Assembly: GCA_000027065.2 (NCBI GenBank)
Contig: FN543093.2
Location: forward strand, 810,074-874,073
DNA: 64,000 nt
Source of the DNA: Cronobacter turicensis z3032
Lineage (GTDB): Bacteria; Pseudomonadota; Gammaproteobacteria; Enterobacterales; Enterobacteriaceae
Direction of reading: 5' to 3'
Position numbers and translations under genes: made by a program. Below, piece by piece: positions 37,219 to 48,079 of this stretch. The notes under the pieces are model-generated. The model worked only from the letters and a program-made list of their open reading frames with translations. It was not told the DNA's origin and made no database searches. The first letter of the stretch is position 1. Each line of letters opens with the position of its first letter.

Positions 37219-39200
37219 GACAACGTTCTTTGCTGTTCCCGGCGCTGTTGCTGGGGCTGTTGTTCGCGCTGGCGCTCGGTCTGAGCTGGGCTAACCTGAA
37301 CGCCTGGTTGCCGCGCGCGCAATGGGGCGAGGCGCTGTGGCGCCCGGATATCGACGCCATCGATCAGATGTTGTTCCACTACAGCCTGCTGCCGCGCTTT
37401 GCGGTGTCGCTGTTGGTTGGCGCAGGGCTTGGGCTGGTGGGCGTGCTGTTTCAGCAGGTGCTGCGTAACCCGCTTGCGGAGCCGACCACGCTTGGCGTGG
37501 CGACCGGCGCGCAGCTTGGCGTGACCGTAGCGACGCTCTGGGCGTTGCCGGGCGGCGTACTGACCGCTCAGTTCGCGGCGCTGGCCGGGGCCTGCGTGGT
37601 CGGATTGCTGGTGTTCGGCGTCGCCTGGGGTAAACGTCTCTCGCCGGTCACGCTCATTCTGGCGGGCCTGGTGGTGAGCCTCTATTGCGGTGCCGTCAAT
37701 CAACTGCTGGTGCTGTTCCACCACGATCAGCTGCAAAGCATGTTTTTATGGAGCACCGGCGCGCTTAACCAGAACGACTGGAGCGTGGCGGCGCGGCTGT
37801 GGCCGCAACTGCTGGCGGGCTTTTTACTGACGCTGCTGCTGCTGCGCCCGCTTACCCTGATGGGGCTGGATGACGGCGTGGCGCGCAATCTGGGGCTGGC
37901 GCTGTCGCTGGCGCGGCTCGCGACGCTGACGCTGGCGATTGTCATCAGCGCGCTGCTGGTCAACGCGGTCGGGATCATCGGGTTTATCGGCCTGTTCGCG
38001 CCGCTGCTCGCGAAAATGCTCGGCGCGCGTCGGCTGCTGGCGCGGCTGTTGCTGGCCGCGTTCATTGGCGCGCTGCTGCTGTGGCTATCGGATCAGTTTA
38101 TCCTCTGGCTTTCCCGCGTCTGGCTGGAAGTGTCTACCGGGATGGCGACGGCGCTGTTTGGCGCGCCGCTGTTGCTGTGGCTCCTGCCGCGTCTGCGTAC
38201 CATGAGCGCGCCGGCGATGAATGCGGGCGACGCGATCCCGGCCGAGCGCGGGCAGGTGGGGCGCTGGGCGCTGGGCGGGCTGTTGCTGTTATTGGGCGTG
38301 GCGGCGCTGGCGCTCTGTTTTGGTCGCGACGCGAATGGCTGGGTATGGGCGCAGGGCGACGTGCTGCGCGAGTTGCTGAGCTGGCGCTGGCCGCGCGTGC
38401 TGGCGGCGATGTGCGCGGGCACCATGCTGGCGGCGGCGGGCTGTATTATCCAGCGGCTGACCGGCAACCCGATGGCGAGCCCGGAAGTGCTGGGCATCAG
38501 TTCCGGCGCGGCATTCGGCGTGGTGTTGATGCTGCTGTTCGTGCCGGGCGACGCGTTTGGCTGGCTGCTGCCGGCGGGCAGCGTCGGGGCGGCGGCGACG
38601 CTGATGATTATTCTGATTGCCGCCGGACGCGGCGGGTTTTCGCCGCACCGGATGTTGCTCGCCGGGATGGCGCTCAGCACCGCGTTTACGATGCTGCTGG
38701 TGATGCTTCAGGCGAGCGGCGATCCGCGTATGGCGCAGGTGATCACCTGGATCTCCGGCTCCACTTACAGCGTGACGCCGCAGCAGGCGCGCAATTCGTT
38801 GTGGGTGATGCTGGCGCTGCTGGCGTTGACGCCGCTGTGCCGTCGCTGGCTGACGGTGCTGCCGCTCGGCGGCGAGACGGCGCGTGCGGTGGGAATGGCG
38901 CTGACGCCGACCCGCATCGTGCTGCTGTTGCTGGCCTCGGCGCTGACCGCGGCGGCGACGCTGACCATCGGGCCGCTGAGCTTTATCGGGCTGATGGCGC
39001 CGCACATTACGCGGATGCTCGGTTTTCGCCGCGCGTTGCCGCAACTGGTTATCGCCTCATTGCTGGGCGGTATGCTGATGATGCTGGCGGACTGGGCGGG
39101 GAGGATGGCGATGTTCCCGTACCAGATCCCGGCGGGGCTGCTGGCGACGTTTATCGGCGCGCCATATTTCGTGTATTTGTTGCGTAAGCAGAGCCGTTAA
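37215..39200 (+). CDS. fhuB: Ferric hydroxamate permease FhuB
   Basis: A 661-residue inner-membrane permease made of two fused FecCD/BtuC-like halves, each with about ten segments and a GxxFQxxxRNPLAxPxxLG-type start (GVLFQQVLRNPLAEPTTLG; AAGCIIQRLTGNPMASPEV). It pairs with two FhuC subunits. It is the last gene of the operon and overlaps fhuD by four bases (ATGA). An inverted repeat element follows. Confidence 0.96.
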   Translation: MRQRSLLFPALLLGLLFALALGLSWANLNAWLPRAQWGEALWRPDIDAIDQMLFHYSLLPRFAVSLLVGAGLGLVGVLFQQVLRNPLAEPTTLGVATGAQLGVTVATLWALPGGVLTAQFAALAGACVVGLLVFGVAWGKRLSPVTLILAGLVVSLYCGAVNQLLVLFHHDQLQSMFLWSTGALNQNDWSVAARLWPQLLAGFLLTLLLLRPLTLMGLDDGVARNLGLALSLARLATLTLAIVISALLVNAVGIIGFIGLFAPLLAKMLGARRLLARLLLAAFIGALLLWLSDQFILWLSRVWLEVSTGMATALFGAPLLLWLLPRLRTMSAPAMNAGDAIPAERGQVGRWALGGLLLLLGVAALALCFGRDANGWVWAQGDVLRELLSWRWPRVLAAMCAGTMLAAAGCIIQRLTGNPMASPEVLGISSGAAFGVVLMLLFVPGDAFGWLLPAGSVGAAATLMIILIAAGRGGFSPHRMLLAGMALSTAFTMLLVMLQASGDPRMAQVITWISGSTYSVTPQQARNSLWVMLALLALTPLCRRWLTVLPLGGETARAVGMALTPTRIVLLLLASALTAAATLTIGPLSFIGLMAPHITRMLGFRRALPQLVIASLLGGMLMMLADWAGRMAMFPYQIPAGLLATFIGAPYFVYLLRKQSR

Positions 39201-39241
39201 TCAGAGGCAGGAAATCAGGAGGGGCGTTCGGTTGGTGAGAA

Positions 39242-39334
39242 GGTGGGTGCGCTACGCTTACCCACCCTACCCACCCTACAATGACTCACCTTTATCGATG
39301 CATTGTAGGGCGGGTAAGCGTAAGCGCACCCGCC
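39242..39334. repeat. Intergenic inverted repeat, copy 2
   Basis: The left arm at 39242-39270 (GGTGGGTGCGCTACGCTTACC and on) and the right arm at 39305-39334 are near-perfect inverted copies. The tail of the left arm, CCACCCTAC, is duplicated at 39271-39279. It is the same unit as 13189-13269, lies between convergent fhuB and hemL, and may end transcription from both sides. Confidence 0.8.
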
Positions 39335-39349
39335 ACGGTCAAAAAAACC

Positions 39350-40630
39350 TTACAGCTTCGCGAACACCCGGCGCGCGGCGTCGATGGTGTTATTAATATC
39401 CTCTTCGCTGTGCGCGACGGACATAAAGCCCGCTTCAAACGCCGACGGAGCGAAGTACACGCCTTCTTCCAGCATCAGATGGAAGAAACGCTTAAAGCGC
39501 TCGACATCGCATTTCACCACATCCTGATAGCAGGTCACGCTGTCGGCATCGGTAAAGAAGAAACCGAACATCCCGCCGACGTGGTTCACCACCAGCGGCA
39601 CGCCTGCGTCCCGCGCGGCATCCAGCAGGCCGTCCGCCAGTTGGGTCGTCAGCGCGTCAAGGGTACTGTGCACGCCAGGCTGCGCCACTTCGCTCAGGCA
39701 CGCGAAGCCTGCCGCCATCGCGATCGGGTTGCCGGAGAGCGTGCCCGCCTGATAAACCGGGCCGGTCGGCGCCAGCGCTTCCATCACTTCGCGACGTCCG
39801 CCGAACGCGCCCACCGGCATACCGCCGCCGATAATTTTGCCAAGACAGGTGAGATCCGGCACCACGTTGTAGTACGCCTGCGCGCCCGCCAGCGCGACGC
39901 GGAAACCCGTCATCACTTCATCAATGATCAGCAGCGCGCCGAATTCGTCGCACAGCGCCCGCAGGCCCGGCAGGAAATCGGGCTGCGGCGGAATGCAGTT
40001 CATGTTGCCCGCCACCGGCTCAACGATGATGCACGCGATATCCTGCGGGTAACGCTCGAAGGCTTCGCGCACGGAGGCGAGATCGTTATAGGTGCAGGTC
40101 AGGGTATGTTTCGCGAAATCCGCCGGTACGCCTGGCGAATTCGGCTGTCCGAGGGTCAGCGCGCCGGAGCCCGCTTTCACCAGCAGGTGATCCGCGTGGC
40201 CGTGGTAGCAGCCTTCGAATTTGATGATTTTATCGCGGCCGGTAAAGCCACGCGCCAGGCGGATAGCGCTCATGGTCGCTTCGGTGCCGGAGTTCACCAT
40301 ACGCACCATATCCATCGTCGGCACCAGGTCAGTGACCAGCTGCGCCATTTTGACTTCCATTTCCGTCGGCGCGCCGAAGCTCAGGCCGCGCTCAGCCGCT
40401 TCAATCACCGCGTTGCGGATAGCCGGGTGGTTATGGCCCAGCACCATCGGGCCCCAGGAGCCAACGTAGTCGATATAGGCTTTGCCGTCGGCGTCATAGA
40501 GATAAGCCCCGTCCGCCCGTTCGATAAACAGCGGCGTGCCGCCCACGCCGGTAAAGGCGCGCACCGGCGAGTTAACGCCGCCTGGGATAAGTTCGCGGGC
40601 GGCGGCAAAGAGGTTTTCAGACTTACTCAT
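39350..40630 (-). CDS. hemL: Glutamate-1-semialdehyde 2,1-aminomutase
   Basis: A PLP enzyme making 5-aminolevulinate in the C5 haem pathway. It has 426 residues, as in E. coli. The PLP lysine is in [19 protein letters not shown] (Lys265), with [15 protein letters not shown] and [12 protein letters not shown] conserved. It is convergent with fhuB and divergent from clcA. Confidence 0.97.
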   Translation of the reverse strand: MSKSENLFAAARELIPGGVNSPVRAFTGVGGTPLFIERADGAYLYDADGKAYIDYVGSWGPMVLGHNHPAIRNAVIEAAERGLSFGAPTEMEVKMAQLVTDLVPTMDMVRMVNSGTEATMSAIRLARGFTGRDKIIKFEGCYHGHADHLLVKAGSGALTLGQPNSPGVPADFAKHTLTCTYNDLASVREAFERYPQDIACIIVEPVAGNMNCIPPQPDFLPGLRALCDEFGALLIIDEVMTGFRVALAGAQAYYNVVPDLTCLGKIIGGGMPVGAFGGRREVMEALAPTGPVYQAGTLSGNPIAMAAGFACLSEVAQPGVHSTLDALTTQLADGLLDAARDAGVPLVVNHVGGMFGFFFTDADSVTCYQDVVKCDVERFKRFFHLMLEEGVYFAPSAFEAGFMSVAHSEEDINNTIDAARRVFAKL

Positions 40631-40739
40631 GAATCGGCTCCTGATTCGGGGAAAAGAGGGATAACGGGTTATTCTAAGTCATCCCTTCTTGGTTATGAAA
40701 GTTTTGCCCGATTAAACCCCGACAGCGGGCAGGGCTTTT

Positions 40740-40768
40740 TTGAATGACGCCGCCGCGCGGCGTATAAT
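40740..40768 (+). promoter_or_regulatory. clcA promoter
   Basis: TTGAAT (40740-40745), a 17-bp spacer and a perfect TATAAT (40763-40768). The start near 40775 supports translation of clcA from 40804 rather than from the ATG at 40780. Confidence 0.82.
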
Positions 40769-40803
40769 ACGTAGCCTGAATGAATCCCGGAGAATCTGTT
40801 CGC

Positions 40804-42207
40804 ATGAACCCGCAGACGACATCCCCACGCCGCGTCAGAGGATTTCAACACGCCGCTGTTATCCGCCAGTTACTGTCGCGCGACAAAACACCGCTGACAA
40901 TCTTACTGCTGGCGACGCTCACCGGCCTGTTGACAGGGCTTGCGGGCGTGGCGTTTGAAAAATCGGTCGCCTGGGTCACGGCGCATCGCATTGAAGGGCT
41001 GGCGCAGGTGGCGGACAGTCCCTGGCTCGTCTGGCTGCTGGCGTTTCTGTTTTCCGCGCTGCTGGCGATGGCAGGGTATTTTCTGGTGCGCCGCTTCGCG
41101 CCGGAGGCGGGCGGTTCAGGCATTCCTGAAATCGAAGGGGCGCTGGAGGAGTTACGTCCGGTGCGCTGGTGGCGCGTACTGCCGGTGAAGTTTTTCGGCG
41201 GCATGGGCACGCTCGGCGCGGGCATGGTGCTCGGACGCGAAGGCCCGATGGTGCAGATGGGCGGCAATATCGGGCGCATGGTGCTGGATATTTTTCACCG
41301 TCCGGACGCCGAGGCGCGCCATACGCTGCTGGCAACGGGGGCGGCGGCGGGTCTTGCGGCGGCCTTTAACGCGCCGCTCGCCGGCATCCTGTTTATTATC
41401 GAAGAGATGCGCACGCAGTTTCACTACAACCTTATCTCCATTAAAGCGGTGTTCACCGGCGTTATTATGTCGACCATTGTCTTTCGCATTTTCAATGGCG
41501 AAGGGTCGGTGATTGAGGTGGGGCAACTGGCCGACGCGCCCGTCTACACGCTCTGGCTCTATCTGCTGCTGGGCATCATTTTCGGTGCGGTGGGGCCGCT
41601 GTTTAACCGTCTGGTGCTGGGGATGCAGGATGTGTTCGCACGTATTCATGGCGGAAATATCACCCGCTGGGTATTGCTTGGCGGCGCTATCGGCGGCACG
41701 TGCGGTCTGCTGGCGCTGTGGGAGCCTGCGGCAGCGGGCGGCGGATTTGGCCTGATCCCCATCGCGGCGGCGGGTAATTTTACCATCGGTATGATGCTGT
41801 TTATTTTCATCGCGCGCGTGCTGACGACGGTGTTCTGTTTTTCCTCCGGCGCGCCGGGCGGGATTTTCGCCCCGATGCTGGCGCTCGGCACGCTACTTGG
41901 CAGCGCGTTCGGCATGGCCTGCGCCGCCTGGTTCCCGGAGTGGCATTTACAGGCGGGCACGTTCGCTATCGCCGGGATGGGCGCATTGCTTGCCGCCTCG
42001 GTCAGGGCGCCGATTACGGGCATCGTGCTGGTGCTGGAGATGACCGATAATTACCAGCTCATTTTGCCAATGATTATTACCTGTCTCGGCGCGACACTGC
42101 TCGCCCAGTTCCTCGGCGGCAAGCCGCTCTATTCTACGATCCTCGCGCGAACGCTTGCGAAACAGGAGGCGGAGCGACAGGCGCAGGCCGACGGGCGGAA
42201 TACTTGA
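40804..42207 (+). CDS. clcA: H+/Cl- exchange transporter ClcA
   Basis: An inner-membrane chloride/proton antiporter of 467 residues, used in acid resistance. Motifs are GSGIPE (Cl- site), GREGPMVQ with the gating Glu146 (Glu148 in E. coli, where the motif is GREGPTVQ), and [10 protein letters not shown]. The internal proton Glu lies in the IIEEMR region. The ATG at 40804 has GGAG 11 bases upstream. An earlier ATG at 40780 falls only about five bases after the predicted transcription start. Confidence 0.95.
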   Translation: MNPQTTSPRRVRGFQHAAVIRQLLSRDKTPLTILLLATLTGLLTGLAGVAFEKSVAWVTAHRIEGLAQVADSPWLVWLLAFLFSALLAMAGYFLVRRFAPEAGGSGIPEIEGALEELRPVRWWRVLPVKFFGGMGTLGAGMVLGREGPMVQMGGNIGRMVLDIFHRPDAEARHTLLATGAAAGLAAAFNAPLAGILFIIEEMRTQFHYNLISIKAVFTGVIMSTIVFRIFNGEGSVIEVGQLADAPVYTLWLYLLLGIIFGAVGPLFNRLVLGMQDVFARIHGGNITRWVLLGGAIGGTCGLLALWEPAAAGGGFGLIPIAAAGNFTIGMMLFIFIARVLTTVFCFSSGAPGGIFAPMLALGTLLGSAFGMACAAWFPEWHLQAGTFAIAGMGALLAASVRAPITGIVLVLEMTDNYQLILPMIITCLGATLLAQFLGGKPLYSTILARTLAKQEAERQAQADGRNT

Positions 42208-42288
42208 ACGATTTACCAGGGTAATAGATAATGGCCCTAAAGATCGGGTTATTCTTTGCCCGATTGCTGGTTTCAACGGGAGCAAAAA

Positions 42289-42633
42289 ATGAGTGATGAC
42301 GTAGCGCTGCCGCTGCAGTTTACCGACGCAGCAGCCAATAAAGTAAAAAGCCTGATCGCCGATGAGGACAACCCGAATCTCAAGCTGCGCGTCTACATCA
42401 CCGGTGGTGGTTGCAGCGGCTTCCAGTATGGTTTTACCTTTGATGACCAGATCAATGATGGCGATATGACTATCGAGAAGCAGGGCGTGTCGCTGGTCGT
42501 TGACCCGATGAGCCTGCAATATCTGGTCGGCGGCGCGGTGGATTACACCGAAGGCCTCGAAGGCTCGCGCTTCGTGGTGAACAACCCGAACGCCACCAGC
42601 ACCTGCGGGTGTGGTTCTTCCTTCAGCATCTGA
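42289..42633 (+). CDS. erpA: Iron-sulfur cluster insertion protein ErpA
   Basis: An A-type Fe-S carrier of 114 residues, needed to mature IspG/IspH and others. The three cluster cysteines are Cys42 (GGCSGF), Cys106 and Cys108 (CGCGSSFSI). The ATG at 42289 follows GGGAGC at a usable distance and gives the family start [12 protein letters not shown]. Confidence 0.97.
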   Translation: MSDDVALPLQFTDAAANKVKSLIADEDNPNLKLRVYITGGGCSGFQYGFTFDDQINDGDMTIEKQGVSLVVDPMSLQYLVGGAVDYTEGLEGSRFVVNNPNATSTCGCGSSFSI

Positions 42634-42649
42634 TTGCCTTGCTGAAACA

Positions 42650-42681
42650 AAAAAGCCGTGTTTTAAGACACGGCTTTTTTT
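42650..42681. terminator. Bidirectional terminator between erpA and yadS
   Basis: GCCGTGT (42655-42661), a 6-base loop, ACACGGC (42668-42674), A6 on the left and T7 on the right. It serves the two convergent genes. Confidence 0.9.
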
Positions 42682-42686
42682 ATGGC

Positions 42687-43307
42687 TTACGCTTTTTCGT
42701 CCAGCGCGAAGGTGGGGAGCTTGAGATGCCAGCGGATCGCCGCAAGCCGGATCGCCAGCGTCACCGCCATGCCCATCATACTCGCCTGCTCCAGCGGCAC
42801 CGCAAAGGTATAAAACGCCGTCGCATGGACGATGCCGCCCACGATGCACGCGGTGGCGTAGATTTCGGTCCGCAGGATCATCGGGATTTCGCGCGCCAGC
42901 ACGTCGCGAATAATGCCGCCGCCGACGCCCGTCACTACGCCCATGCAAATCGCCACCAGCGGGCCGGTGCCGGCCATAAACGCTTTATTCACCCCGATGC
43001 CGACAAACACCGCGAGCCCGACGGCGTCCAGCACCGGCAGCACCCACTTCGGCAGGCGACGCGGCTGGCGCACCAGCGCAATCGTCAGCAGACACGTCAC
43101 CATCGCTACCACCAGATCGGTGGGATCTTTCACCCAGAAAACCGGACCGTGATCGAGCGCCATATCGCGGATCGTGCCGCCGCCCACCGCGGTCACCACG
43201 CCCAGCACCAGTACGCCGAAAGGATCCATACGCAGTTTGCCCGCCAGCAAAACGCCGGAGATGGCAAACACTGCGGTGCCAATAATATCCAGCCAGTAAA
43301 CCAGCAT
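42687..43307 (-). CDS. yadS: TRIC-type membrane protein YadS
   Basis: A 206-residue inner-membrane protein (E. coli YadS about 207) with seven hydrophobic segments. It has two copies of the UPF0126/TRIC channel pattern (VTAVGGGTIRDM and VTGVGGGIIRDVL), so it is probably a homotrimeric cation channel. In some bacteria relatives are tied to glycine uptake. It follows btuF on the same strand by 16 bases. Confidence 0.92.
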   Translation of the reverse strand: MLVYWLDIIGTAVFAISGVLLAGKLRMDPFGVLVLGVVTAVGGGTIRDMALDHGPVFWVKDPTDLVVAMVTCLLTIALVRQPRRLPKWVLPVLDAVGLAVFVGIGVNKAFMAGTGPLVAICMGVVTGVGGGIIRDVLAREIPMILRTEIYATACIVGGIVHATAFYTFAVPLEQASMMGMAVTLAIRLAAIRWHLKLPTFALDEKA

Positions 43308-43323
43308 GATGTTCCTCGACTCG

Positions 43324-44124
43324 TTATTTTACCTCTGCCAGCGCCTGGCAGAGCTGATTCGCGGCGAGGATAATACGCGGGCCGGCGCGTTCAAACCAGT
43401 CATCGTTAATGCTTATGATCGGGACATTGAGCTGAGGCTGCCAGAACAGCCGCGTGGCGGTGACGGACGTCTCGCCGCCGGTGATAATCACCGCCGCAGG
43501 ATGGCGCGCCAGCACCTGTTCGCGGCTCACCTGCGGCCAGGGAACGGGGCTGTCGGCGAAAATATTCTCGCCGCCGCAGGTCTCGACTATCTCATTCTGG
43601 ATAGACGCGTGGTTGGTGGTAAAGAGCGGGCGCGTGCCGAACTGTAAAAACACGCGCTTTTTCGGCTGGCCTTTATAACGCGCGGCGAGCGCCTGCCAGC
43701 GCTGTTCGAGCTCACGCGCTGCCGCCTGCGCCTTTTCCGGCGTCGGGCTGTAAGGCGCGAGCGCGCGTAGCGCGTCGGCCACCTGCGCGACATTTTGCGG
43801 ATCGAGCCAGAGCACGTGAATGCCGAGCGATGTGAGCTGATTTATCTGCCGCTCGGGATTGCCGCCGCGCCAGGCGACCAGCAGATCGGGTTTGAGCGTC
43901 GCGATACGCTCAACGTTCATCCCTTGCCAGTTCGCGACCTGTTCGAGATGACGCGCGGCGTCGGGGTAGTCAGAGTAAGCGCTGACCGCAACCGGCGTAA
44001 TGCCGGCGGCAAAGGTGAGTTCGGTATTGGCGGGGGAGAGGGTAATCACCCGCGGCGCGGCAAAAAGCCACGCCGGGAGGACAAACAGGACGATAAGCGC
44101 CCTGTTAAGCCAGCGTTTAGCCAC
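43324..44124 (-). CDS. btuF: Vitamin B12 periplasmic binding protein BtuF
   Basis: A 266-residue exported protein (signal to about AAPRVITLS) that passes cobalamin to the BtuCD transporter. The helical-backbone fold is shown by [13 protein letters not shown] and by the C-terminal [13 protein letters not shown]. The start is GTG at 44124 and overlaps the mtn stop by eight bases, so the two are coupled. btuC and btuD are not in the window. Confidence 0.94.
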   Translation of the reverse strand: MAKRWLNRALIVLFVLPAWLFAAPRVITLSPANTELTFAAGITPVAVSAYSDYPDAARHLEQVANWQGMNVERIATLKPDLLVAWRGGNPERQINQLTSLGIHVLWLDPQNVAQVADALRALAPYSPTPEKAQAAARELEQRWQALAARYKGQPKKRVFLQFGTRPLFTTNHASIQNEIVETCGGENIFADSPVPWPQVSREQVLARHPAAVIITGGETSVTATRLFWQPQLNVPIISINDDWFERAGPRIILAANQLCQALAEVK

Positions 44125-44815
44125 GGTTCAGGCTCGTGAGCAGCGTTTCGACCATCATGCTCGACTGCTTCGCCGCCACCGCCAGGAACTCTTCAAAGCT
44201 CAGGTGCGACTGCTGATCCGCAACGTCAGAAATGGCGCGCACCACGACAAACGGCACGCCGAAGTTATGGCAGACATGACCAATCGCGGTCGCTTCCATC
44301 TCAACGGCAATCGCCTGCGGGAAGTTATGGCGGATTTTCGCGAGGTTCACGGAGCCGTTGATAAAGGCATCGCCGCTCACCACCAGCCCGCGTACTGCGT
44401 GCAGGTTGAGCTGTTCGATCGTTTCCTGCGCCGCCGCGATCAGTTTTTCATCGGCTTTGAACGCCGCCGGGCAGCCCGCCATCTGGCCATATTCGTAGCC
44501 GAACGCGGTCACGTCGGCGTCGTGGTAGCGCACTTCGTCGGACACCACGATGTCGCCTACTTTCAGCGAGGGCGCGAGACCGCCCGCCGAGCCGGTATTG
44601 ATAATCACGTCAGGTTTGCAGTGCTCCAGCAGCAGCGTCGCGCCCATCGCGGCGGAAACTTTACCGATGCCCGATTTCAGCAGCGCCACGTCCACGCCGT
44701 TGAGCGTGCCGGTGTAAATTTCGCAGCCGGCGATATTCAGGGTCTGGCGGTTGTCGATTTTGTCACGCAGCAGCGTCACTTCTTCTTCCATTGCGCCAAT
44801 AATGCCTGCTTTCAT
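44117..44815 (-). CDS. mtn: 5'-methylthioadenosine/S-adenosylhomocysteine nucleosidase
   Basis: Cleaves methylthioadenosine, S-adenosylhomocysteine and 5'-deoxyadenosine. It has 232 residues. The start [16 protein letters not shown] carries the catalytic Glu12, and the purine-binding region [14 protein letters not shown] and RAISDVAD are intact. It removes the by-product of the spermidine synthase encoded earlier in this window. It is the first gene of mtn-btuF-yadS and divergent from dgt. Confidence 0.97.
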   Translation of the reverse strand: MKAGIIGAMEEEVTLLRDKIDNRQTLNIAGCEIYTGTLNGVDVALLKSGIGKVSAAMGATLLLEHCKPDVIINTGSAGGLAPSLKVGDIVVSDEVRYHDADVTAFGYEYGQMAGCPAAFKADEKLIAAAQETIEQLNLHAVRGLVVSGDAFINGSVNLAKIRHNFPQAIAVEMEATAIGHVCHNFGVPFVVVRAISDVADQQSHLSFEEFLAVAAKQSSMMVETLLTSLNRG

Positions 44816-44907
44816 AGAGATACTCGCTAAATGATGGATTCAGAGGCATAGTCTATCATGGCAGACAGCAAGGATTTAATTCGCGTGCGCGCAGACCGGG
44901 AGGGCGG

Positions 44908-46422
44908 ATGGAGAAAATCGATTTCCGAAACAAAATCAACTGGCATCGCCGGTATCGCTCGCCGCAGGGCGTAAAGAGTGAACACGAGATCCTGCGCATC
45001 TTTGAAAGCGATCGCGGCCGCATTATTAACTCGCCCGCGATCCGCCGTCTGCAACAGAAAACCCAGGTTTTTCCCCTTGAGCGTAACGCCGCAGTGCGCA
45101 CCCGTCTTACACATTCGCTGGAAGTCCAGCAGGTCGGGCGCTATATCGCCAAAGAGGTGTTAAGCCGCCTGAAGGAGCAGGGGCTGCTTGAGGCGTATGG
45201 CCTGGCGGAACTGACCGGGCCGTTTGAGAGCATTGTCGAGATGTCGTGCCTGATGCATGACATTGGCAATCCGCCGTTCGGTCACTTCGGCGAAGCGGCG
45301 ATTAACGACTGGTTCAGCCAGCGGCTCTTTCCGGCGGATGCCGAAAACCAGCCCGTAAGCCAGGACCGCTGTACGGTGCAGACGCTGCGCCTGCAGGAGG
45401 GCGAAGAGGCGCTTAACGCCCTGCGCAGCAATGTACGTCGGGATTTGTGTCATTTCGAGGGTAACGCGCAGGGAATACGGCTGGTGCATACGCTGCTGCG
45501 CATGAATCTCACCTGGGCGCAGGTCGGCGGTATTCTTAAATATACGCGCCCGGCCTGGTACAGCGGAGCAGTGCCGCAAACCCACAGCTACCTGATGAAA
45601 AAGCCTGGGTTTTATCTCTCCGAAGATCAATATATTTCGAGGTTGCGTAAAGAACTGCAATTAGAAACTTACAGTCGCTTTCCGCTCGCCTGGATTATGG
45701 AGGCGGCCGACGATATTTCTTATTGCGTGGCCGATCTCGAGGATGCGGTGGAAAAACGCATTTTCAGCGTCGAGCAGTTATATCAGCATCTCTACGAGGC
45801 CTGGGGCGAACATGCGCCTGGCGATCTCTTTAATCTGGTGGTGCAAAACGCCTGGGATAAATCGGGAACCAATCAATTGCACCACAGCGCGGAAGATCAG
45901 TTCTTTATGTATCTGCGCGTCAATACGTTAAATCGACTGGCGCCTTACGCCGCGCAGCGCTTTATTGATAATTTGTCCGAGGTCTTTGACGGCTCGTTTA
46001 ATCATGCGCTGCTTGAAGATGACAGCCCATACAGCCGTCTGCTGGAGCTGTATAAAAATGTCGCGGTACGTCATGTATTTAACCACCCTGACGTCGAGCA
46101 ACTGGAGCTGCAGGGCTACCGGGTCATTAGCGGTTTGCTGGATATTTATCGCCCGTTGCTCTCGCTGACGCTGGCGCAATTTCGTGAGCTGGTGGAAAAA
46201 GAGAGCGTGCGAACGTTACCGATTGAATCGCGCCTTTATCATAAACTTTCTTCCCGGCACCGGCTGGCTTATATCGAGGCCGTGAGTCATCTTCATCCTC
46301 AGGCGGCGGATTTCCCGGTTTGGGAATATTATTATCGTTGCCGTCTTATCCAGGACTATATCAGCGGAATGACCGATCTCTACGCCTGGGATGAATATCG
46401 CAAACTGATGGCGGTAGAATAA
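44908..46422 (+). CDS. dgt: Deoxyguanosinetriphosphate triphosphohydrolase
   Basis: Hydrolyses dGTP to deoxyguanosine and triphosphate. It has 504 residues (E. coli 505). The HD metal motif is visible as [17 protein letters not shown] with upstream [10 protein letters not shown], and [18 protein letters not shown] carries the second half of the site. The start [16 protein letters not shown] matches E. coli. Confidence 0.96.
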   Translation: MEKIDFRNKINWHRRYRSPQGVKSEHEILRIFESDRGRIINSPAIRRLQQKTQVFPLERNAAVRTRLTHSLEVQQVGRYIAKEVLSRLKEQGLLEAYGLAELTGPFESIVEMSCLMHDIGNPPFGHFGEAAINDWFSQRLFPADAENQPVSQDRCTVQTLRLQEGEEALNALRSNVRRDLCHFEGNAQGIRLVHTLLRMNLTWAQVGGILKYTRPAWYSGAVPQTHSYLMKKPGFYLSEDQYISRLRKELQLETYSRFPLAWIMEAADDISYCVADLEDAVEKRIFSVEQLYQHLYEAWGEHAPGDLFNLVVQNAWDKSGTNQLHHSAEDQFFMYLRVNTLNRLAPYAAQRFIDNLSEVFDGSFNHALLEDDSPYSRLLELYKNVAVRHVFNHPDVEQLELQGYRVISGLLDIYRPLLSLTLAQFRELVEKESVRTLPIESRLYHKLSSRHRLAYIEAVSHLHPQAADFPVWEYYYRCRLIQDYISGMTDLYAWDEYRKLMAVE

Positions 46423-46482
46423 CCCCGCTTCGTTTTGTAAAGACGCCCAATAAATTTTTACTTTTTTCAGAAAATTAACAAT

Positions 46483-46510
46483 GGAACTTCGCGCTATAAA
46501 TCGACTCTGA
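46483..46510 (+). promoter_or_regulatory. Sigma-E promoter of degP
   Basis: GGAACTT (46483-46489), a 16-bp spacer and TCTGA (46506-46510) match the RpoE consensus and the E. coli degP promoter. The start would be near 46516, giving a leader of about 48 bases. Confidence 0.9.
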
Positions 46511-46563
46511 CAGACACCTTCACAGCAATTTATTTGCGTTACTTGTTAGTTGAGAATGAATCG

Positions 46564-48000
46564 ATGAAAAAAACCACGTTAGCAATGAGTGCGCTGGCCC
46601 TGAGCCTGGGGCTGGCATTAAGCCCGGCTTCCTTCGCCGCTGAAACCGCGTCCGCCGTGACGTCGCAGGCGATGCCGAGCCTGGCGCCGATGCTGGAAAA
46701 AGTCATGCCTTCTGTCGTCAGCATTAACGTTGAAGGCAGCACAACGGTCAATACGCCGCGTATGCCGCGCAACTTCCAGCAGTTTTTCGGCGATGATTCG
46801 CCGTTCTGCCAGGATGGCTCTCCGTTCCAGAGCTCTCCGTTCTGCCAGAGCGGCCCTGGCGGTCAGGGCGGCGCTGACGGCAATGGCCAGCAGCAGAAAT
46901 TTATGGCGCTGGGCTCCGGCGTGATTATCGACGCCGCTAAAGGTTATGTGGTCACGAATAATCACGTGGTGGATAACGCCACCACCATCAAAGTGCAACT
47001 GAGCGACGGCCGTAAGCTGGACGCGAAAATGGTGGGTAAAGATCCGCGCTCCGACATCGCGCTTATTCAGATTCAGGACCCGAAAAACCTGACGGCGATT
47101 AAACTTGCCGACTCCGACAGCCTGCGCGTCGGCGATTATGCCGTCGCCATCGGCAACCCGTTCGGGCTTGGTGAAACGGTGACGTCCGGTATTGTCTCGG
47201 CGCTCGGTCGCAGCGGCCTGAACGCGGAAAACTACGAGAACTTTATCCAGACCGATGCGGCGATTAACCGCGGGAACTCCGGCGGCGCGCTGGTGAACCT
47301 GAACGGCGAGCTTATCGGCATCAACACCGCGATCCTGGCGCCTGACGGCGGCAACATCGGTATCGGCTTCGCTATTCCGAGCAACATGGTGAAAAGCCTG
47401 ACGTCGCAGATGGTCGAATATGGCCAGGTGAAACGCGGCGAGCTGGGTATCATGGGGACCGAGCTGAATTCTGAACTCGCTAAAGCGATGAAAGTGGACG
47501 CGCAGCGCGGCGCGTTTGTAAGCCAGGTTCTCGCGAACTCTTCCGCCGCCAAAGCGGGCGTGAAAGCGGGCGACGTGATTGTGTCGCTGAACGGCAAGCC
47601 GATTAGCAGCTTCGCGGCGCTGCGTGCGCAGGTCGGCACCATGCCGGTCGGCACGAAACTGACGCTTGGCCTGCTGCGCGACGGCAAACCGGTGAACGTC
47701 GATCTGGTGCTGCAGCAGAGCAGCCAGACGCAGGTAGACTCGTCTTCTATCTTCAGCGGTATCGAAGGGGCGGAGATGAGCAACCGTGCCGGCAAGGAAA
47801 AAGGCGTGGTGGTCAACAGTGTGAAAGCGGGTTCGCCTGCGGCACGCATTGGCCTGAAAAAAGGAGATGTTATTGTCGGCGCGAACCAGCAGCCGGTGAG
47901 CAATATCGCCGAACTGCGCAAAATCCTCGACAGCAAACCGTCGGTGCTGGCGCTGAATATTCAGCGTGGCGACAGCTCTATCTATCTGCTGATGCAGTAA
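46564..48000 (+). CDS. degP: Periplasmic serine protease/chaperone DegP
   Basis: 478 residues (E. coli 474). A signal peptide ends near residue 26. The protease domain holds the triad His134 (TNNHVVD), Asp164 (RSDIALI) and Ser239 (GNSGGA), with Cys82 and Cys94 in the LA loop. Two PDZ domains follow (to about 375 and to the end). It degrades or refolds misfolded envelope proteins. The ATG at 46564 starts the signal peptide; an in-frame TTG ten codons upstream lacks support. Confidence 0.97.
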   Translation: MKKTTLAMSALALSLGLALSPASFAAETASAVTSQAMPSLAPMLEKVMPSVVSINVEGSTTVNTPRMPRNFQQFFGDDSPFCQDGSPFQSSPFCQSGPGGQGGADGNGQQQKFMALGSGVIIDAAKGYVVTNNHVVDNATTIKVQLSDGRKLDAKMVGKDPRSDIALIQIQDPKNLTAIKLADSDSLRVGDYAVAIGNPFGLGETVTSGIVSALGRSGLNAENYENFIQTDAAINRGNSGGALVNLNGELIGINTAILAPDGGNIGIGFAIPSNMVKSLTSQMVEYGQVKRGELGIMGTELNSELAKAMKVDAQRGAFVSQVLANSSAAKAGVKAGDVIVSLNGKPISSFAALRAQVGTMPVGTKLTLGLLRDGKPVNVDLVLQQSSQTQVDSSSIFSGIEGAEMSNRAGKEKGVVVNSVKAGSPAARIGLKKGDVIVGANQQPVSNIAELRKILDSKPSVLALNIQRGDSSIYLLMQ

Positions 48001-48016
48001 GAGACGCTCTGAAAAC

Positions 48017-48042
48017 AAAAGGCCGCGATTGCGGCCTTTTTT
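48017..48042 (+). terminator. Terminator after degP
   Basis: GGCCGC (48021-48026), GATT loop, GCGGCC (48031-48036), six T. An A run on the left may let it serve yaeH too, which ends at 48080. Confidence 0.88.
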
Positions 48043-48079
48043 ACGTCTGATGCCCTGCGATAAAACGCGCGGGCAACGC

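Noticed and set aside
46618..48018. A 466-residue open frame antisense to degP
   Set aside because: Arg/His/Ala-rich shadow of degP; no signal, domain or start site.
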